The notes beneath the pieces are model-generated. The model did not search any database and was not told the DNA's origin. It saw only the letters and a program-made list of their open reading frames with translations. Shown here piece after piece: positions 23,401 through 36,500 of a stretch of 64,000 nt of DNA; position 1 is the first letter of the stretch; each line of letters starts with the position of its first letter. Both the position numbers and the translations under genes were made by a program. This DNA is from Psoroptes ovis (Eukaryota; Arthropoda; Arachnida; Sarcoptiformes; Psoroptidae). The stretch is from assembly GCA_002943765.1 (NCBI GenBank), contig PQWQ01000001.1, positions 2,887,501-2,951,500 of the forward strand. The letters are read 5' to 3'.

Positions 23401-26400
23401 TATTTTATTTCATTTTTTTTCGGTCGATTCGTAATTGGCCATTGTTTTTTCTGTTTTGTTTTCGTTTCTTTTATTGTTATAATTACACTCAAATATATCA
23501 TTATTTACATTTGATAATGGTTCATTTGTATTTTATTTCAACATTGTATAATATCTCCATTTTGTAATTGCTTTCATTATTTATTATATTTGTTCCATAT
23601 CTTATTTGTTTGTTTTATTCTATTTTATTTTTTGCAATTATCCAAGAAAATGATATCAAAATGAATTATTAGTTGAATCAAGAAAAATAAAACAAATAAA
23701 CTTCATTCCATATTCATTGTGGCCTTTAAAAATTATATTTTTTTTTTTTTTTTTTTTTTGATTATTGATTGTGATTTGATCCTTATCTAATTGATAATGG
23801 TAATTGTTGATATTGTGAACGATATTACAAGTTATTATTATTATTACAAACAATAAAATTCTATGACAATTTTATTATTCATTGATTTTTATTATTATTA
23901 TTATAATCGCAGACAAACATGACCTTTAAATGGATTTAAGATTATTAATCATTATTTATTTTATTTGTTGATATTTTTGTTTCCACAACAAAAATGAATA
24001 AATTCTTGAAAATTAAAATCCAATAAATTATACACGTTTAAATTGAATCTTCGAGCACACGAGCACATAATAATAAAAAAAAAAATGAAACAAATGATGC
24101 ATAATTGAATCAATGACATTTCACAATTGGAAATTTGAAAAAAATAAAAAATTCAATGTTTTCCTGAAACAAAAACTAAAAATTGAAAGCAAATTTTTTT
24201 TTTAATAAAATGATCATAACAACAGCGATGATAATGACAATAATCATTGTTCAATGACTATTGATTATGCTGTAAATGTTATTCATTTATTTATCCTTTG
24301 AAACAAAACATAACCTAGAAAATAAAATATATTTGATCATATCGAAAAAAATTTATATTTCTCCTTGTTTTTGATCCATTCATTCATTCATCAATTGATT
24401 TGCGACGATGAGATAACATAACATGGTTTCAATTTTCAATTGGATTAAATGTTTTTCCAATTCATTCAATTTTGAACAATGTCCAACTACAACAAGAACA
24501 ACAACAATAATAAAAGTCATTGATCAATGTGATCCAAACAATATCGATCAATTTTGATTAAAATTATTTTGATCAAAAACCGATTGAAATCGTTTTGTAA
24601 AACAAAAAAAATCGACTGATTGATTGATTGATCGATCGATCGATTGAACATAATGTTTGATGGAATCAAATAAAATCAAATCTAATCGAACATAACTGAA
24701 TACAAAGAATCAAAATTTCATGTTTTTCAATATATTCGATTAGATACGGTCCATCAATGATGATAGGATTGAAAATTGTTTTTGAAACTCTTTCAAAAAA
24801 TATCGAAAAATTGAATTTCAATCAATTGAACATATTTGAACCAATTTTTCTTCGTTCAAATATCTTTGAATCGACGATAATATCTTTCGGAAAATATTCG
24901 ATTGTTGTGTGTTGTGTGTGTGTGCACCTGTTAATATGGGTGTCATTGCACAGATATCTTATCAGGAATTGGTGAAAAACTCACACACACACACACACAC
25001 AAAAATAACAATGGAAACGGTCGATTCATCTTCAATCATCATCATTGATTATTATCGAAAAATAATTCAATTTCAAATGTCAAACCATAGCTGTTTTTTG
25101 TGTTTTCTTCTGTTAGATCAATCATTTAATCATCGAAAAAGATTGCATTGAGCCTGCACATTGTAAAGAACTCGATCTCTTTCCTTGCTCATCTTGAAGA
25201 TCTTTGAGATTGAAGATTTTTAAGATTTTAAATCAAATAAATTTGATGGCAAAACTGATCAATCGATTTTTATGAGAAAAAAACTAAGAAAAAATTGAAA
25301 AAATCACATGGTTTGATCGAATGATGATGATGATGAATTTCTTGAACCATTTTGATATTGTTTTTTTTCGCTTTACTCTATTTCCCATTTATTTTTATCT
25401 TTGATATTTTTTATTCACCATTATCTGTATCATCATCATGATCATCATTGGCTGATAGTCATATATGTCGAAAACAATGCATCAAACTTTGTTTCTGTTG
25501 CATGAAGATGACGATCTGGATGATGAACTGTAAAAGTTTCATTTGAAACATACATTATACATTCTATTTATATTATCGTTTTTAAATGTACCGAAATTCA
25601 ATCAAAAGATGCAAATAAATGATGAGATTTTTGTCGTTACATTTTTACCTATTTTTTTCATTGTTTCTCAAGGAAATTCAATTGATTATGTTCGTGTGTG
25701 TGTGTATGTCAAATCAAATCAATGTATTTTTATGCTCTTCTCATTTATTATTTTCAATTTAATTCTTCTTTAATGAAAATTTGAAAAAAAAATCAAAACT
25801 AAATCGTCAATCAATGCATTGTTTATTTTTTTACGAAGGATGGTTATGATCTAAATTTTCAATCATTTCATGCATCAATTTGATTTGATTTGATTTTTGC
25901 ATCATTCAATAAAAAAAAACTAATTTCACCCTAATGCACATTAACTTGTTGCTTCTCCTTTAAGGAAACATATTCATTATTCGCTTATTAAAAATTCATT
26001 TTCGAGGTGATCAAATGGTTTTTTGCCTCTATTTTACATAAATTTCATATAATCAATGATTACCATTTTTTTCTCATAGAAAATGCCAGTAATTTTTCAA
26101 TCGTTTGAAACGATTGAAATGCATTTAGATGCAGCTCAATACGCGAGCGGCTTCTTGAAAATTCAAATCTGAAAACGTTAGCGATATTTATGTTTACCAT
26201 CAATGTAGAAATAATTTATTCATGTTTTTCTATGGCTCGCTTTGAGCCTACATTGATTTCGAATTAGTTTCGATTCGATTTATCTTTGTTCATTCATTTT
26301 AATCGTGGAAAAAAATCGATAGGATCAGTACAAAGAATTAGCTTAATTCTAAAGGTGACAATTAATAGGCCATGACAAGGATCAATTATTGTTTTATTTG

Positions 26401-29400
26401 GAAAAAACCGAACTTTCAACGCGAAAATTTTCGTCTCAATTAATCGACATTATTGTTGATGACTAATTACATAATAAACAAATTGAAAGATATTTCTTTC
26501 GTTTTTATCCAAATCAATTTTCATTTGTTATTAAATTTATACAATCCAAAATAGCATCATCTCTACTGACATGATGCTGCTCATTATTCATTTTCCAATC
26601 AGTTTTTTCCTTCTTTCTTCTTCTTCAAATAAATTGATTTCAACTTTTTGCATTTGTTTTTTGTCAATTCATTTCTGAGGATCATTATTGTGTAAGATTT
26701 TTGCCAAATGTGAAAAAATCAATTGAAACAAATTCATTCATTCGTATGTATCTATTTCAATCATTTTCATAATTAGTTTCGTAAGCATCATTGAAAAAAA
26801 AAACAGAAATAGATTATCAAGAAGGAGGAAAGACAACAAAGACAAATCATTCTTCTTACTTTGTTGGACAATTAATCAATTCGATAATCTTGAATATAGT
26901 TTATATATAGTTTTTTTTGCTTCACATTAATGAATGTGAATACAAATGATACATGAACTTTGAATAAAATGAATGAATATACGAATAAAAAAATCCCATT
27001 CAAGAATAATTGATTATTCAAGGGAATATAGAGACAAATACACAGGGAAAAAATCAATTTAAACCGTTACACATTACGATTAATGATTATGATGATGAAA
27101 AATCTTTTGATTGACATTTGAAATTACCTTCTACGATGATAGTGATGATGATGATTATCATAACAATAATGATGATAATGATAATGGTAAAAATAATAAT
27201 AATAATGAATGGATGAATGAACCAGGAAAACTTGTAAAATGTCTGCGATCATCATGACGATGATGATGATGATGACCAGTATTTTCAATTATTATTATTA
27301 TTGTATGCGATTCTCATGCTTGTCATATATATGCTTGTTCTTTCTTACTACCATTCTTATTTTACCCCTAAAAGATGATTATTTAAAAAAACTTGACTCG
27401 ATTCTTCCCCTTCGTTTCTTTTGTATGGTAATTGTGTGAAATGAAAAACTTGAATTTTTCTTCATTTATTGATGAAAATTCTCATTTAAATAAATGAGCC
27501 ATTGATAGACATACGCACACACACACACACACACACACACTTATGTCATATTATGTAAAAACTTGTCGTTTTTCAACATTTACTTTAATTTTTTTTGTAT
27601 TTCGTTCAAAGTGATCGATTCGTTCATTCACCAACCACACATTGGCCGACCACCAGACAGAGAAAAAAGTCAAAAGTTTCTGCGAAAAAATAATGAATTA
27701 ATTCAAATTAAAAAGTAAAAATCAATGGAATAAAATTCCATTGAAAAATTTGAATTGAATCATTGATTGAAATCAATTCACCGAAAATTTAATCAAACAT
27801 TCCGAATCGAAATAATGAATTGATTAATCAATTGATCAAAATTGACAATCATCGCAGCAAAAAAATTGTTAAATGTACTTTTAAGGGTAGGAAGTATACG
27901 TCATGAATATCACTTGTTGTGAGGGTTTCAATATTTATTCAATAGTTGATGTTGTTTATTATTTATGATTCATTTTTCAGTGAATAAAAAAACATGGATT
28001 TTGCTTCATTTGTCATTGATCAATGCATTGATATGTGCGTATGCAAACGCAATTTCTAGCAGTTCATCAAATGTTCAATAGTTTATATGCCTTGAAAAAA
28101 AAAAACCAACCAGAAATTTTTTTTTATTATTTCAATTTCTGGTCATGTTTTCAATACAATACAACAGCAAGCAACAAGTTGTTTATTTCATATTTTTCCA
28201 ATATTAAAAAACACCTTTCTGTGAATCACATAAAAGTTGAATACCTGTTCCTTGTTTTATTTCATTATTATTATTTGGTCGGTTTTTCCTACAGAACTTT
28301 CGGATAGTGGTTAATGATGTGATGGTGATGATGGTGGTGGTTGCTGTTGTGGTGGTGGTTACCTTGAAGTGGCTTCAATCAATATATTTGCAGCATATTT
28401 GATTTTTTAATGGAAATTTTATTTGTTTCTTTCATTTTATATGCTACATAACTATATGCGAATGAATGTGGAATGAAAAAATAAAATTTTATTGAAATCA
28501 AAGAGAAACAGCGAGAGAAAGAGAGAAATTTGAATTTTAGATTTTGAGATCTGTTAAATGAAATAAAAACTCATTTTTTGTATGTTTCGTCGTATAAAGC
28601 TCTTAAATACGAGTTTTCTTCTTCGTTTTTTGTTGGCTTCTTCTGTGCCGAAATATGGTATATTTATTCAAATGGTGTTTTATTCATTCAATGTTTCTGA
28701 AAAAAACGAGAAATTTGCGTTCTTCTTCGCTGCATGAAGAGCCAAAATATATTGAAAATTTTCAATGTTGTTGAATTTCAAAGTGAATAAACAATCAAAT
28801 AAATAACAACAGCAACAAACAGGCAACAAAAAATAAAATTCATCGTTACTTATTGATTTTTCTTTAGATTCATTATTTGTTTTGTTTGTGTGTAGTGTTG
28901 TTGTCGTTATTTCATTCATATGAATTATGATTCAATCAATTTTCATATATTATGAAGCTTGAATAAAGTTTAAGAATCGAGTTTTCAATTATTTCAATTG
29001 TTTTTTTGCAATTTTTCGCCATAATAAACAACTATTTGACATTTTAAGATTTGCAATTCACCTGTTGAATGTAAATGTACGTGTGTGTGTTGTGTGTTTG
29101 TGTACATTTTCAAGTCATTGCTTGCAAGTTACCTTGACATTTTCTTGTTTATGCTTATCTGACATTTATTATGCATTATGTGATACAGTTTTTTTTGCTC
29201 GAAACTCTCGAAAAAAGCCAGAAATCTATGAATTTTGTTTGTTTGTTTTAGTTTTGCTCGAGATTTGAATGAAAATAAATGTTAAAATGTGACATTCACT
29301 TGTAGCAATTTGCAACTCTCAATCATTTCATGCGAAATTATGGTGAACATTTCGAAAATTTCGTCATGATTTGACATCTTATCTTTTTTTCGTCACAAAT

Positions 29401-30468
29401 GTTTATTATCGATCAAATGAATCATACAAAATTTTTTTTTATATTTATATTTTCATAAACTCAATGCACAGTGATATTCTCAAAGAAAAAATAATATTTC
29501 TAAACAAATTAATGAATTTGCTTCTTTGATTTTATAATTTTTATTATCATTGGTGGGTGTTTTGCATAAACAAATAAAATGCTCAAGTATTGATCATAGA
29601 AAAAAAAAATTGTATTCAAAATGAATTCAAAATCAAATATCAAACATAAATGTTAAATGAACAGATGAAAAGAGAATATTTTTAACCTTTAAAAAAGAAG
29701 TGTACCATATGCAAAAAAACCATAAAAATTAGATCAAACATCTTGTGCTTTATTATTATTATAATTAATATCAGTGCAATACAACAGCCCCACGTATTTT
29801 GAGATGAATAAACACTAATGCAAATGTTTCTTTGATCTCAAGTATTTATTTGTATAAAATATAATTATTATAACAAATGTCAACATCAACCTATTTGATC
29901 GTTTGAAATTAATAAGTTTTTTTTAAATGAAATTTCACGACATTTATATCTCTATGTATTATTTATCATAGATGATGTGAAATGATTAATAATGTGATCG
30001 CAAATCTAATATGAAAGTCCTGGTGTATTGAGAATGATTTGATTAATCTGATTTTATCGTTTTGTTACCATTGACAACATCCATTGAAAACAAATAGATT
30101 TGAAATTTAATATTAAAATTTTATAATTGTAATCATTATCTTCAAAGACTGAACGATATAACAATCAATAATATTGTTTTTTATATTTACAATTCATTCA
30201 TCAAAAATAATGAATTGCATTTGTTATTATTGATTGCATTTTTAAATTATTGATATTGAAATCATTTCATATGTTTGTGTTTGCACACACATCTTAGTGT
30301 ATATTTTATCATTGTGACCATCTTTTTTATCATAAATTTGTTTTGTACATATTTGAGCATATTGAATCATCAAAGAAAATTGAATTTGATTTCAATTTTA
30401 ATTTAAAATCATAAAATCATTCACTTTGATAATCTTGAAAAATCAATTCATAATTTAAATGTTTTAAT

Positions 30469-30498
<30 letters not shown>
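20434..30498. other. Non-coding region or putative 10-kb intron upstream of the Yurt FERM exons
   Basis: About 10 kb without a recognisable coding exon. It holds AT-rich DNA, (CA)n tracts near 24979-25000 and 27510-27540, a T22 run at 23738-23759, a GATT/GATC tetranucleotide tract near 24615-24646 and an inverted-repeat cluster at 26095-26350. If the exon at 20063 belongs to Yurt, most of this is one intron; otherwise it is intergenic and promoter DNA. Confidence 0.5.
26095..26350. repeat. Cluster of perfect inverted repeats
   Basis: Four inverted repeats lie within 256 bp. One is a 25-nt palindrome at 26095-26119 (12-bp arms TTTCAATCGTTT and complement around one G). A second has 10-bp arms at 26199-26208 and 26248-26257 (ATCAATGTAG/CTACATTGAT). 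A GGCTC/GAGCC hairpin with a 5-nt loop at 26234-26248 lies within that loop and meets its right arm. The fourth has 7-bp arms at 26334-26340 and 26344-26350. Local GC content is higher than in flanking DNA. Function is unknown. Confidence 0.65.

Positions 30499-30499
<1 letters not shown>
30470..30499 (+). repeat. Homopolymer A30 abutting the Yurt start codon
   Basis: Thirty consecutive A residues, the last being the A of the ATG at 30499. It is the longest homopolymer in the window. Confidence 0.95.
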
Positions 30500-30501
<2 letters not shown>

Positions 30502-33500
30502 TTTCGTTTTTTATCCAAACGTTTTCGCAGACGTACGAATGGTGCACGTCCCTTATCGAATCAACTAGAAAATGAGCAGGAAAAAATCCGCCAACAAAAA
30601 GGTTCATTATATTGTAAAGTAATATTATTAGATGGTAGCGATTTAACGTTGTATATGCGGAAAAAAAGCTATGGTGAAGAATTATTTCAACGTGTTTGTG
30701 ATCACATCGGGTTATATGTTGAATCGGATTATTTTGCACTGCAATATACCGATACAAACACTCAGCTTCATTGGTTAGATAATACGAAAGAATTGCGAAA
30801 ACAAGTGAAAATCGGTCCACCATATACATTCCGGTTTAAGGTGAAATTTTATTGTTCCGATCCGAATACGCTACGAGATGAATATAGCCGTTATTTATTT
30901 TTCTTGCAAGTAAGTTTTTAAATTTATTTCTTTTAATCAAAAAATTTATTCGCATTTGTTAATTTATTTTCTTTCATCATAATGATTGATTCGATTTTGA
31001 TTCAATATTGAAAACATCATCAATAATTGAATCGATTCATTGAATTTTCCATTGATTATTATTATTAGATTTTCGAAATGTCCAAAATATACAAATCGAT
31101 TCAAATGTTTTTCATTTCTCAAATTGATTGATTATTTTATTTTTCATTTGAATCATTCAATTCATTTGTTCTAGCCATTTTATTTTCGTAAATTGTCATT
31201 ACTCATAGTCTATCTATGTGTGTTAATACATTGCTGACCAATAAATTGATTATCGGTCAATGTTTTTTGTTTTTCTTTCATTCCATTATTATTACTGTCA
31301 TTATTATTATTTTTATTATCATCGAAGACAATTTGATTAGTTTTTCGTTTGAATCAAATTAAATTTGAATTTTGAATCACATCCAAATTAAAAATCAAAA
31401 AACAGTCAATCTGGTCCTTGAATTACTTTATTTTGATGAAAAATTTAAATTAGTATTGTTTCAAATGAATTTGAATTGAATTTTTATTGATTATTTAATA
31501 GCAATAATAATAACAATAGGAATAAGTAGAAAACATTCCATTATTATTATCAAGTAAACATTGAAATAAATTATGTAATAAAATGAAATTTAATTAAATA
31601 GAATAACATTTTTTTATTAGATTTAGAAAAAGAAAAATTGTCAATATATTTATGAATAATTTTCAATTTGAACAATTTTTGAATAGTAAACCTAATATGC
31701 TACACATAACACTAAGAATATAGCTTGAATTGAATCATTCATTGTTTATGGACGCCTTGAAATCACTTGAAATTATTTTTCGATGAAATTCAATGTTCAT
31801 TGACGAGTTTGTAATGCCACTGAAAAAAACAAAAAGGTTCAATGTTTGAAAATTATAGATTTGCAGCTGTTGAACATCAAATTATTATTTTCCATCATTA
31901 TTATTATTTTTATTATGAATGATGATGAAAATTATCGTTCATCAAAACATAATAAGTCAGTTTCTTTACCTTTTGTGATGAAAAAAATATTTTTCTATGT
32001 AATTAAACAAATAAATTTCGTTGATATTAATGATGATTTGATGATAATCATATTGTGAACCCAATCAGTTCATAAATAATCACGAATCATTGATTGATTT
32101 TTTTTCAATTAATACTAAAAATTTCAAAGATGGAGAGAAAATTTTCAATCAAAATCAATTGATTTTAGAATCAATTCAATTGTCATTTATGATTCAATAA
32201 TAATAATAGGCCAATTATCATGGATCAATCATTGATTTTTTTTCTCGCATTTTCTTCGTTGAACATTACTAATTGTGTGATAGGATGATATATGAAGATC
32301 TATCGAGAACATCTCGAAGATATGTACAGAAAAAACAGTAAAAACTATGATTTGATGAATAAAAATCACTTCCTATTTCGATCAATGGAATATGTATTGA
32401 TTAAGATTAATGTGCCTAATAAATAAATTGGCACGAGTTTTTTTGTTAATGTTCATTTCAACAAATGTTTGTGCAAAGATTTAGAAAATTTTTCATTTAA
32501 TTTCATCAATATTTTTTCATTAGTTTTTCTTCGGATTGATTGAACTTATTAAATAATGATTACTATTATCATGATACTTGAATCTGAACTTTTTTTTTGG
32601 TCAATTGAAAAACTAACTAACTATGCATAACTAGATTAATAAAATGAAATATCAAAATCTCTAAATCTTTAAATCATTTTTTTCATTGATTCATTTAAGG
32701 CCTCAGGTTTCAAATATTATTGTCTATTCTATTCATGCATAATACATTTTTTTTTCGTTGAAATTTTCGTTTCAAAATTGATAAAAATTAAAATCAATCA
32801 ATTTATTTGAATATGTCAAAATCTAATAAACAGATCGATAGATCAATTTGTTGATGTTTAAAATTCAAAAATAATACAGTATTCGAAGATTTAATGAATT
32901 TGATTTGTATTTTGTTCAGTAACAAAGTTGAAAATAAATTACAAATTTCCATATATAATTTTGTTTCATTTGAAATCTGACGCCTAATCAACACTTTGAT
33001 CTTGTTTTTTAAATTTATTTGAAAATGCTAATGAAAATAATTAATGCGTTTTCATATATTTGCATATTATCTTCAATAAAATCGCATTTAAAATGGCAAA
33101 AACGGTAAAATGAATCATTACTTTTTTTCAAAATTCATTTTACTGATGAAAAATGATGCAAATAATATTTAAAAATGATGCGAAAATGTGCCACAATTTG
33201 AAATAAATGATGTGTTTACTTTTTTCTTAATGAAACATTCATTGTTTTTCAGTGGATTTAAATTTGAATTTAAATTCAAATGAAAATGAAATTGGCGAAT
33301 AATAATAATAATTTTTTTAAAAATAATTTCTTGAGAAATTTTTAAGGTTTTTGCTGAGGCTTAGAATCGTCAGAACCTTATTATTTTTTTTTCGCATATT
33401 TATTTGCCTTAAATGAAATTTCAAATCAAAATTTATCAAAATTAAATGTTGTGGTCTTCATTGGAAGCTGTGGTTGTGGTTTTTAATTGAAATTTTGTAT

Positions 33501-36500
33501 GTTGAAATAATTTTCAAAATGAATTATCTATTCATTTTTTTAATTTTTCCACTCTAATGACGTTAATTTTAAATCAAGTTTCAATTTTTGAAATTTAATT
33601 ATATTTGAATAAAATGAACAAAAAAAATATCTATTTCCTAATTTTATCTTTGAGAAAAAATTTTATGATATTTTAAGCATGTCAATGCATACATCATTTC
33701 TGTCTCACCTGCTGTTTGCTTGAGGTTTCTTATTCAATCGTCATTTCAATGGTCATTCATCTGCTGTTCATTTATTACAATTGTAGCATCTTATTGTGTT
33801 ATCTTGCATTGTATCATGTTTTTTCTCAAGGATTGTAATTGTTTGCAGGAAAAATAAAACAATGGAAATTTTTCAAAATGAAACAAAATCGTCATGATTC
33901 TGAGTTTAATTCTAATTCTATTTCTTTCTGGATTTTTTTTCCATAAAATTTATTTGATTAATTCTTAGAAGAAAAAACAAAAATCAAATCCCTTCATATG
34001 AATGTCCATTTCATTGTCATGGCCATTGACTTTTATTTTATATTTTGTATTTAGATGGCTAATTATAGTAGTAACAATTGATCCGGTTTTTTATTTCTTT
34101 TCATCAAATTTCAATAATAAAATTGCATTTGAAAAGTGAAACTATTATTCACTAAACATGCACAAAAATTTCAATTGAAAATTATCAATACAAATGTATT
34201 GATTGATCGTGAGATTTCCAAGATTATAAACCTATTCAAACGTTGTTTATAACGTTGAAGTTCAATGAATTTCTTGTGGACTAATAATAATAATTTATTG
34301 AAATAAATCATGCGAATCTTTACATGATGGACGCAGTACGATGAACAATACTTTTTGTTTGATCATCATTTGATTATATGTCGAAATTTGGAAAATTTGC
34401 CTCGTAAATTTGTTATGATTATTATTATCATCAAAACAAAACATGCCCCAATATTTAAAATCAATCAAAAATTTGAATTTTCAAAAGTTTGAATGTTTTC
34501 GCCACAATAAATAATCACTTGTCAACAACCTGTCATTTTATGCCAATTTTTTTAGTTTACTGCTTTCCAATTATATTTGATTTTTTTTCTAAAATCTATT
34601 ATTTTCTTTAGACTTGTTATTCCATTATTTTTAATTAAAATTTTTTTAAACTTTATTTTAAAATTTAGCTAAAACAAGATGTGCTTACTGGTAAATTACC
34701 ATGTTCTGAAGATGTGGCTGCTGTATTGGCAGCATATTCATTGCAATCAGAATGTGGTGATTGTGAAAATGATGAACATGATCTTCAATTTGTATCGGAA
34801 TTTCGTTTCATACCAGGACAAACTGAACAATTAGAGGAAAAAATACTAAATGAATGGCGAGCATTACGACCAATAATACCAGATGATGTTCCTGATAATA
34901 AAAAAGAATCATTGAAAGCAGCATTATCAATGGATTCGGCAACAGCTGAATCAAATTATTTGAATAAAGCTAAATGGTTAGAAATGTATGGTGTTGACAT
35001 GCACACAGTTCTTGGTAAGTGTTTTTTCTTTAAATTTTATTTCACATATATGTATATTCGAAGCTTTAGGCTGATAATATAATCATATCATCATTATCAT
35101 AATATGATAATGTCATCATAATGTTCATTTCAATGGAAAACATATCAAATTGCCTAATTTGATATTGAAAATCGTCATAAATAATAATAATAATAGTAAT
35201 GCGTGCAGATGTATTTAATTAAAAACATGCCATTTATAGACAAATTTCGAGACATTCAGACTGACTAATAGCCTCGAATCCATTGGCTACAATCGTTAAT
35301 TGTAGAAAAAAAACTAAATAAAATCACAGATGTCCAAAAAACAAAAAAAAAAATTACATTGAAATGAATTAGAATTTTTCTTTTGATAAATAGAAAAAAA
35401 CATTTCATATTGTAATTTGATATGGATTCAAGAAAAATAGAAAAAAAAATTCATTGATTTTCTTCTTCATATGCAAATAATGATTCAGAGGTCAAAATTT
35501 AAATTCAACAAAATGTATAGTGATATTGTGTGATGATAATAGTATATAAATGATTGAAATTATTGGTGATTAATGAGAATTGATTCATTTGCCATTCAAA
35601 TATTAAAAAAATATTGAAGCTAAGCATGTATTTTGACATTGATCAAAAAGATATTCAAAGTACTTGTTTCAATCAGCTCAATCTGTCAAAATTCCTGTGA
35701 ATCGTGTAAAGGTCTCTTATGTTTTGTCGTGTGAGTGCGTGTGTGAAGACTATTGAATATTCGTTTTATGGCGACAATTTTTATTTTGAATGATAAATTT
35801 CAATCATAAATTGAAAGTATATTTGACAAATGTACAAAATATTTTGACGAATACAAGTATTTTTTGATTTACAGTCGTATATGAGCTAATTCATTTGAAA
35901 ATATACTTTCAAATATATAATTTAATAATTGTCATACAAAAATCGTGATTGAATATTGGCAAAAATTCATTTTCACTGATCGATTGATTGTCATTATTGT
36001 GTGTATGCGTGTGTGTGTGAAAAAACACATCAATAAAATATCGATTGAATGTCATTCTTTCGTTTCGATTCGATTGTATTCAACTTGATATCATTAAAAA
36101 TTTTAACAATTACAGCTGTGTTAGTGTCATTGACAACGACAGTAATAAAAATGAGAGAAATACTGAAAAAATAAAATTACAATGAGAAATATACATTTCA
36201 TTATATTTGAATCGAAATGAAAAAATTTTCACATCAAACAATGGACCAATTTTTTTCCTATTTTATTCTATTCATTTCATTCCTACAATAATTCATTTTT
36301 TGGCAATTATGCTCCCATTTCTATATTTATATTTTTTTGGCTAATTTTTCAAATTGGGCGCCATATTAAGAAAATACATGCATACACACATACATCAATG
36401 TATCATTATTTGATTGTGTGTATTTCTAAATTTAAATTTATTAAATTTTTACATTTCTCGATTCGATTATGCCATCGATATTATCAATATAATCATCATT

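Noticed and set aside
24615..24646. GATT/GATC tetranucleotide tract, considered as a cluster of methylation or factor sites
   Set aside because: It is a simple-sequence repeat; nothing indicates a specific role.
30464..30829. 121-codon minus-strand frame across the first Yurt exon
   Set aside because: It is the antisense shadow of the FERM F1 region, and its poly-Phe end comes from the A30 run.
33262..33281. 20-nt perfect palindrome ATTTGAATTTAAATTCAAAT
   Set aside because: Composed almost only of A and T in AT-rich intronic DNA, where such palindromes are expected by chance.
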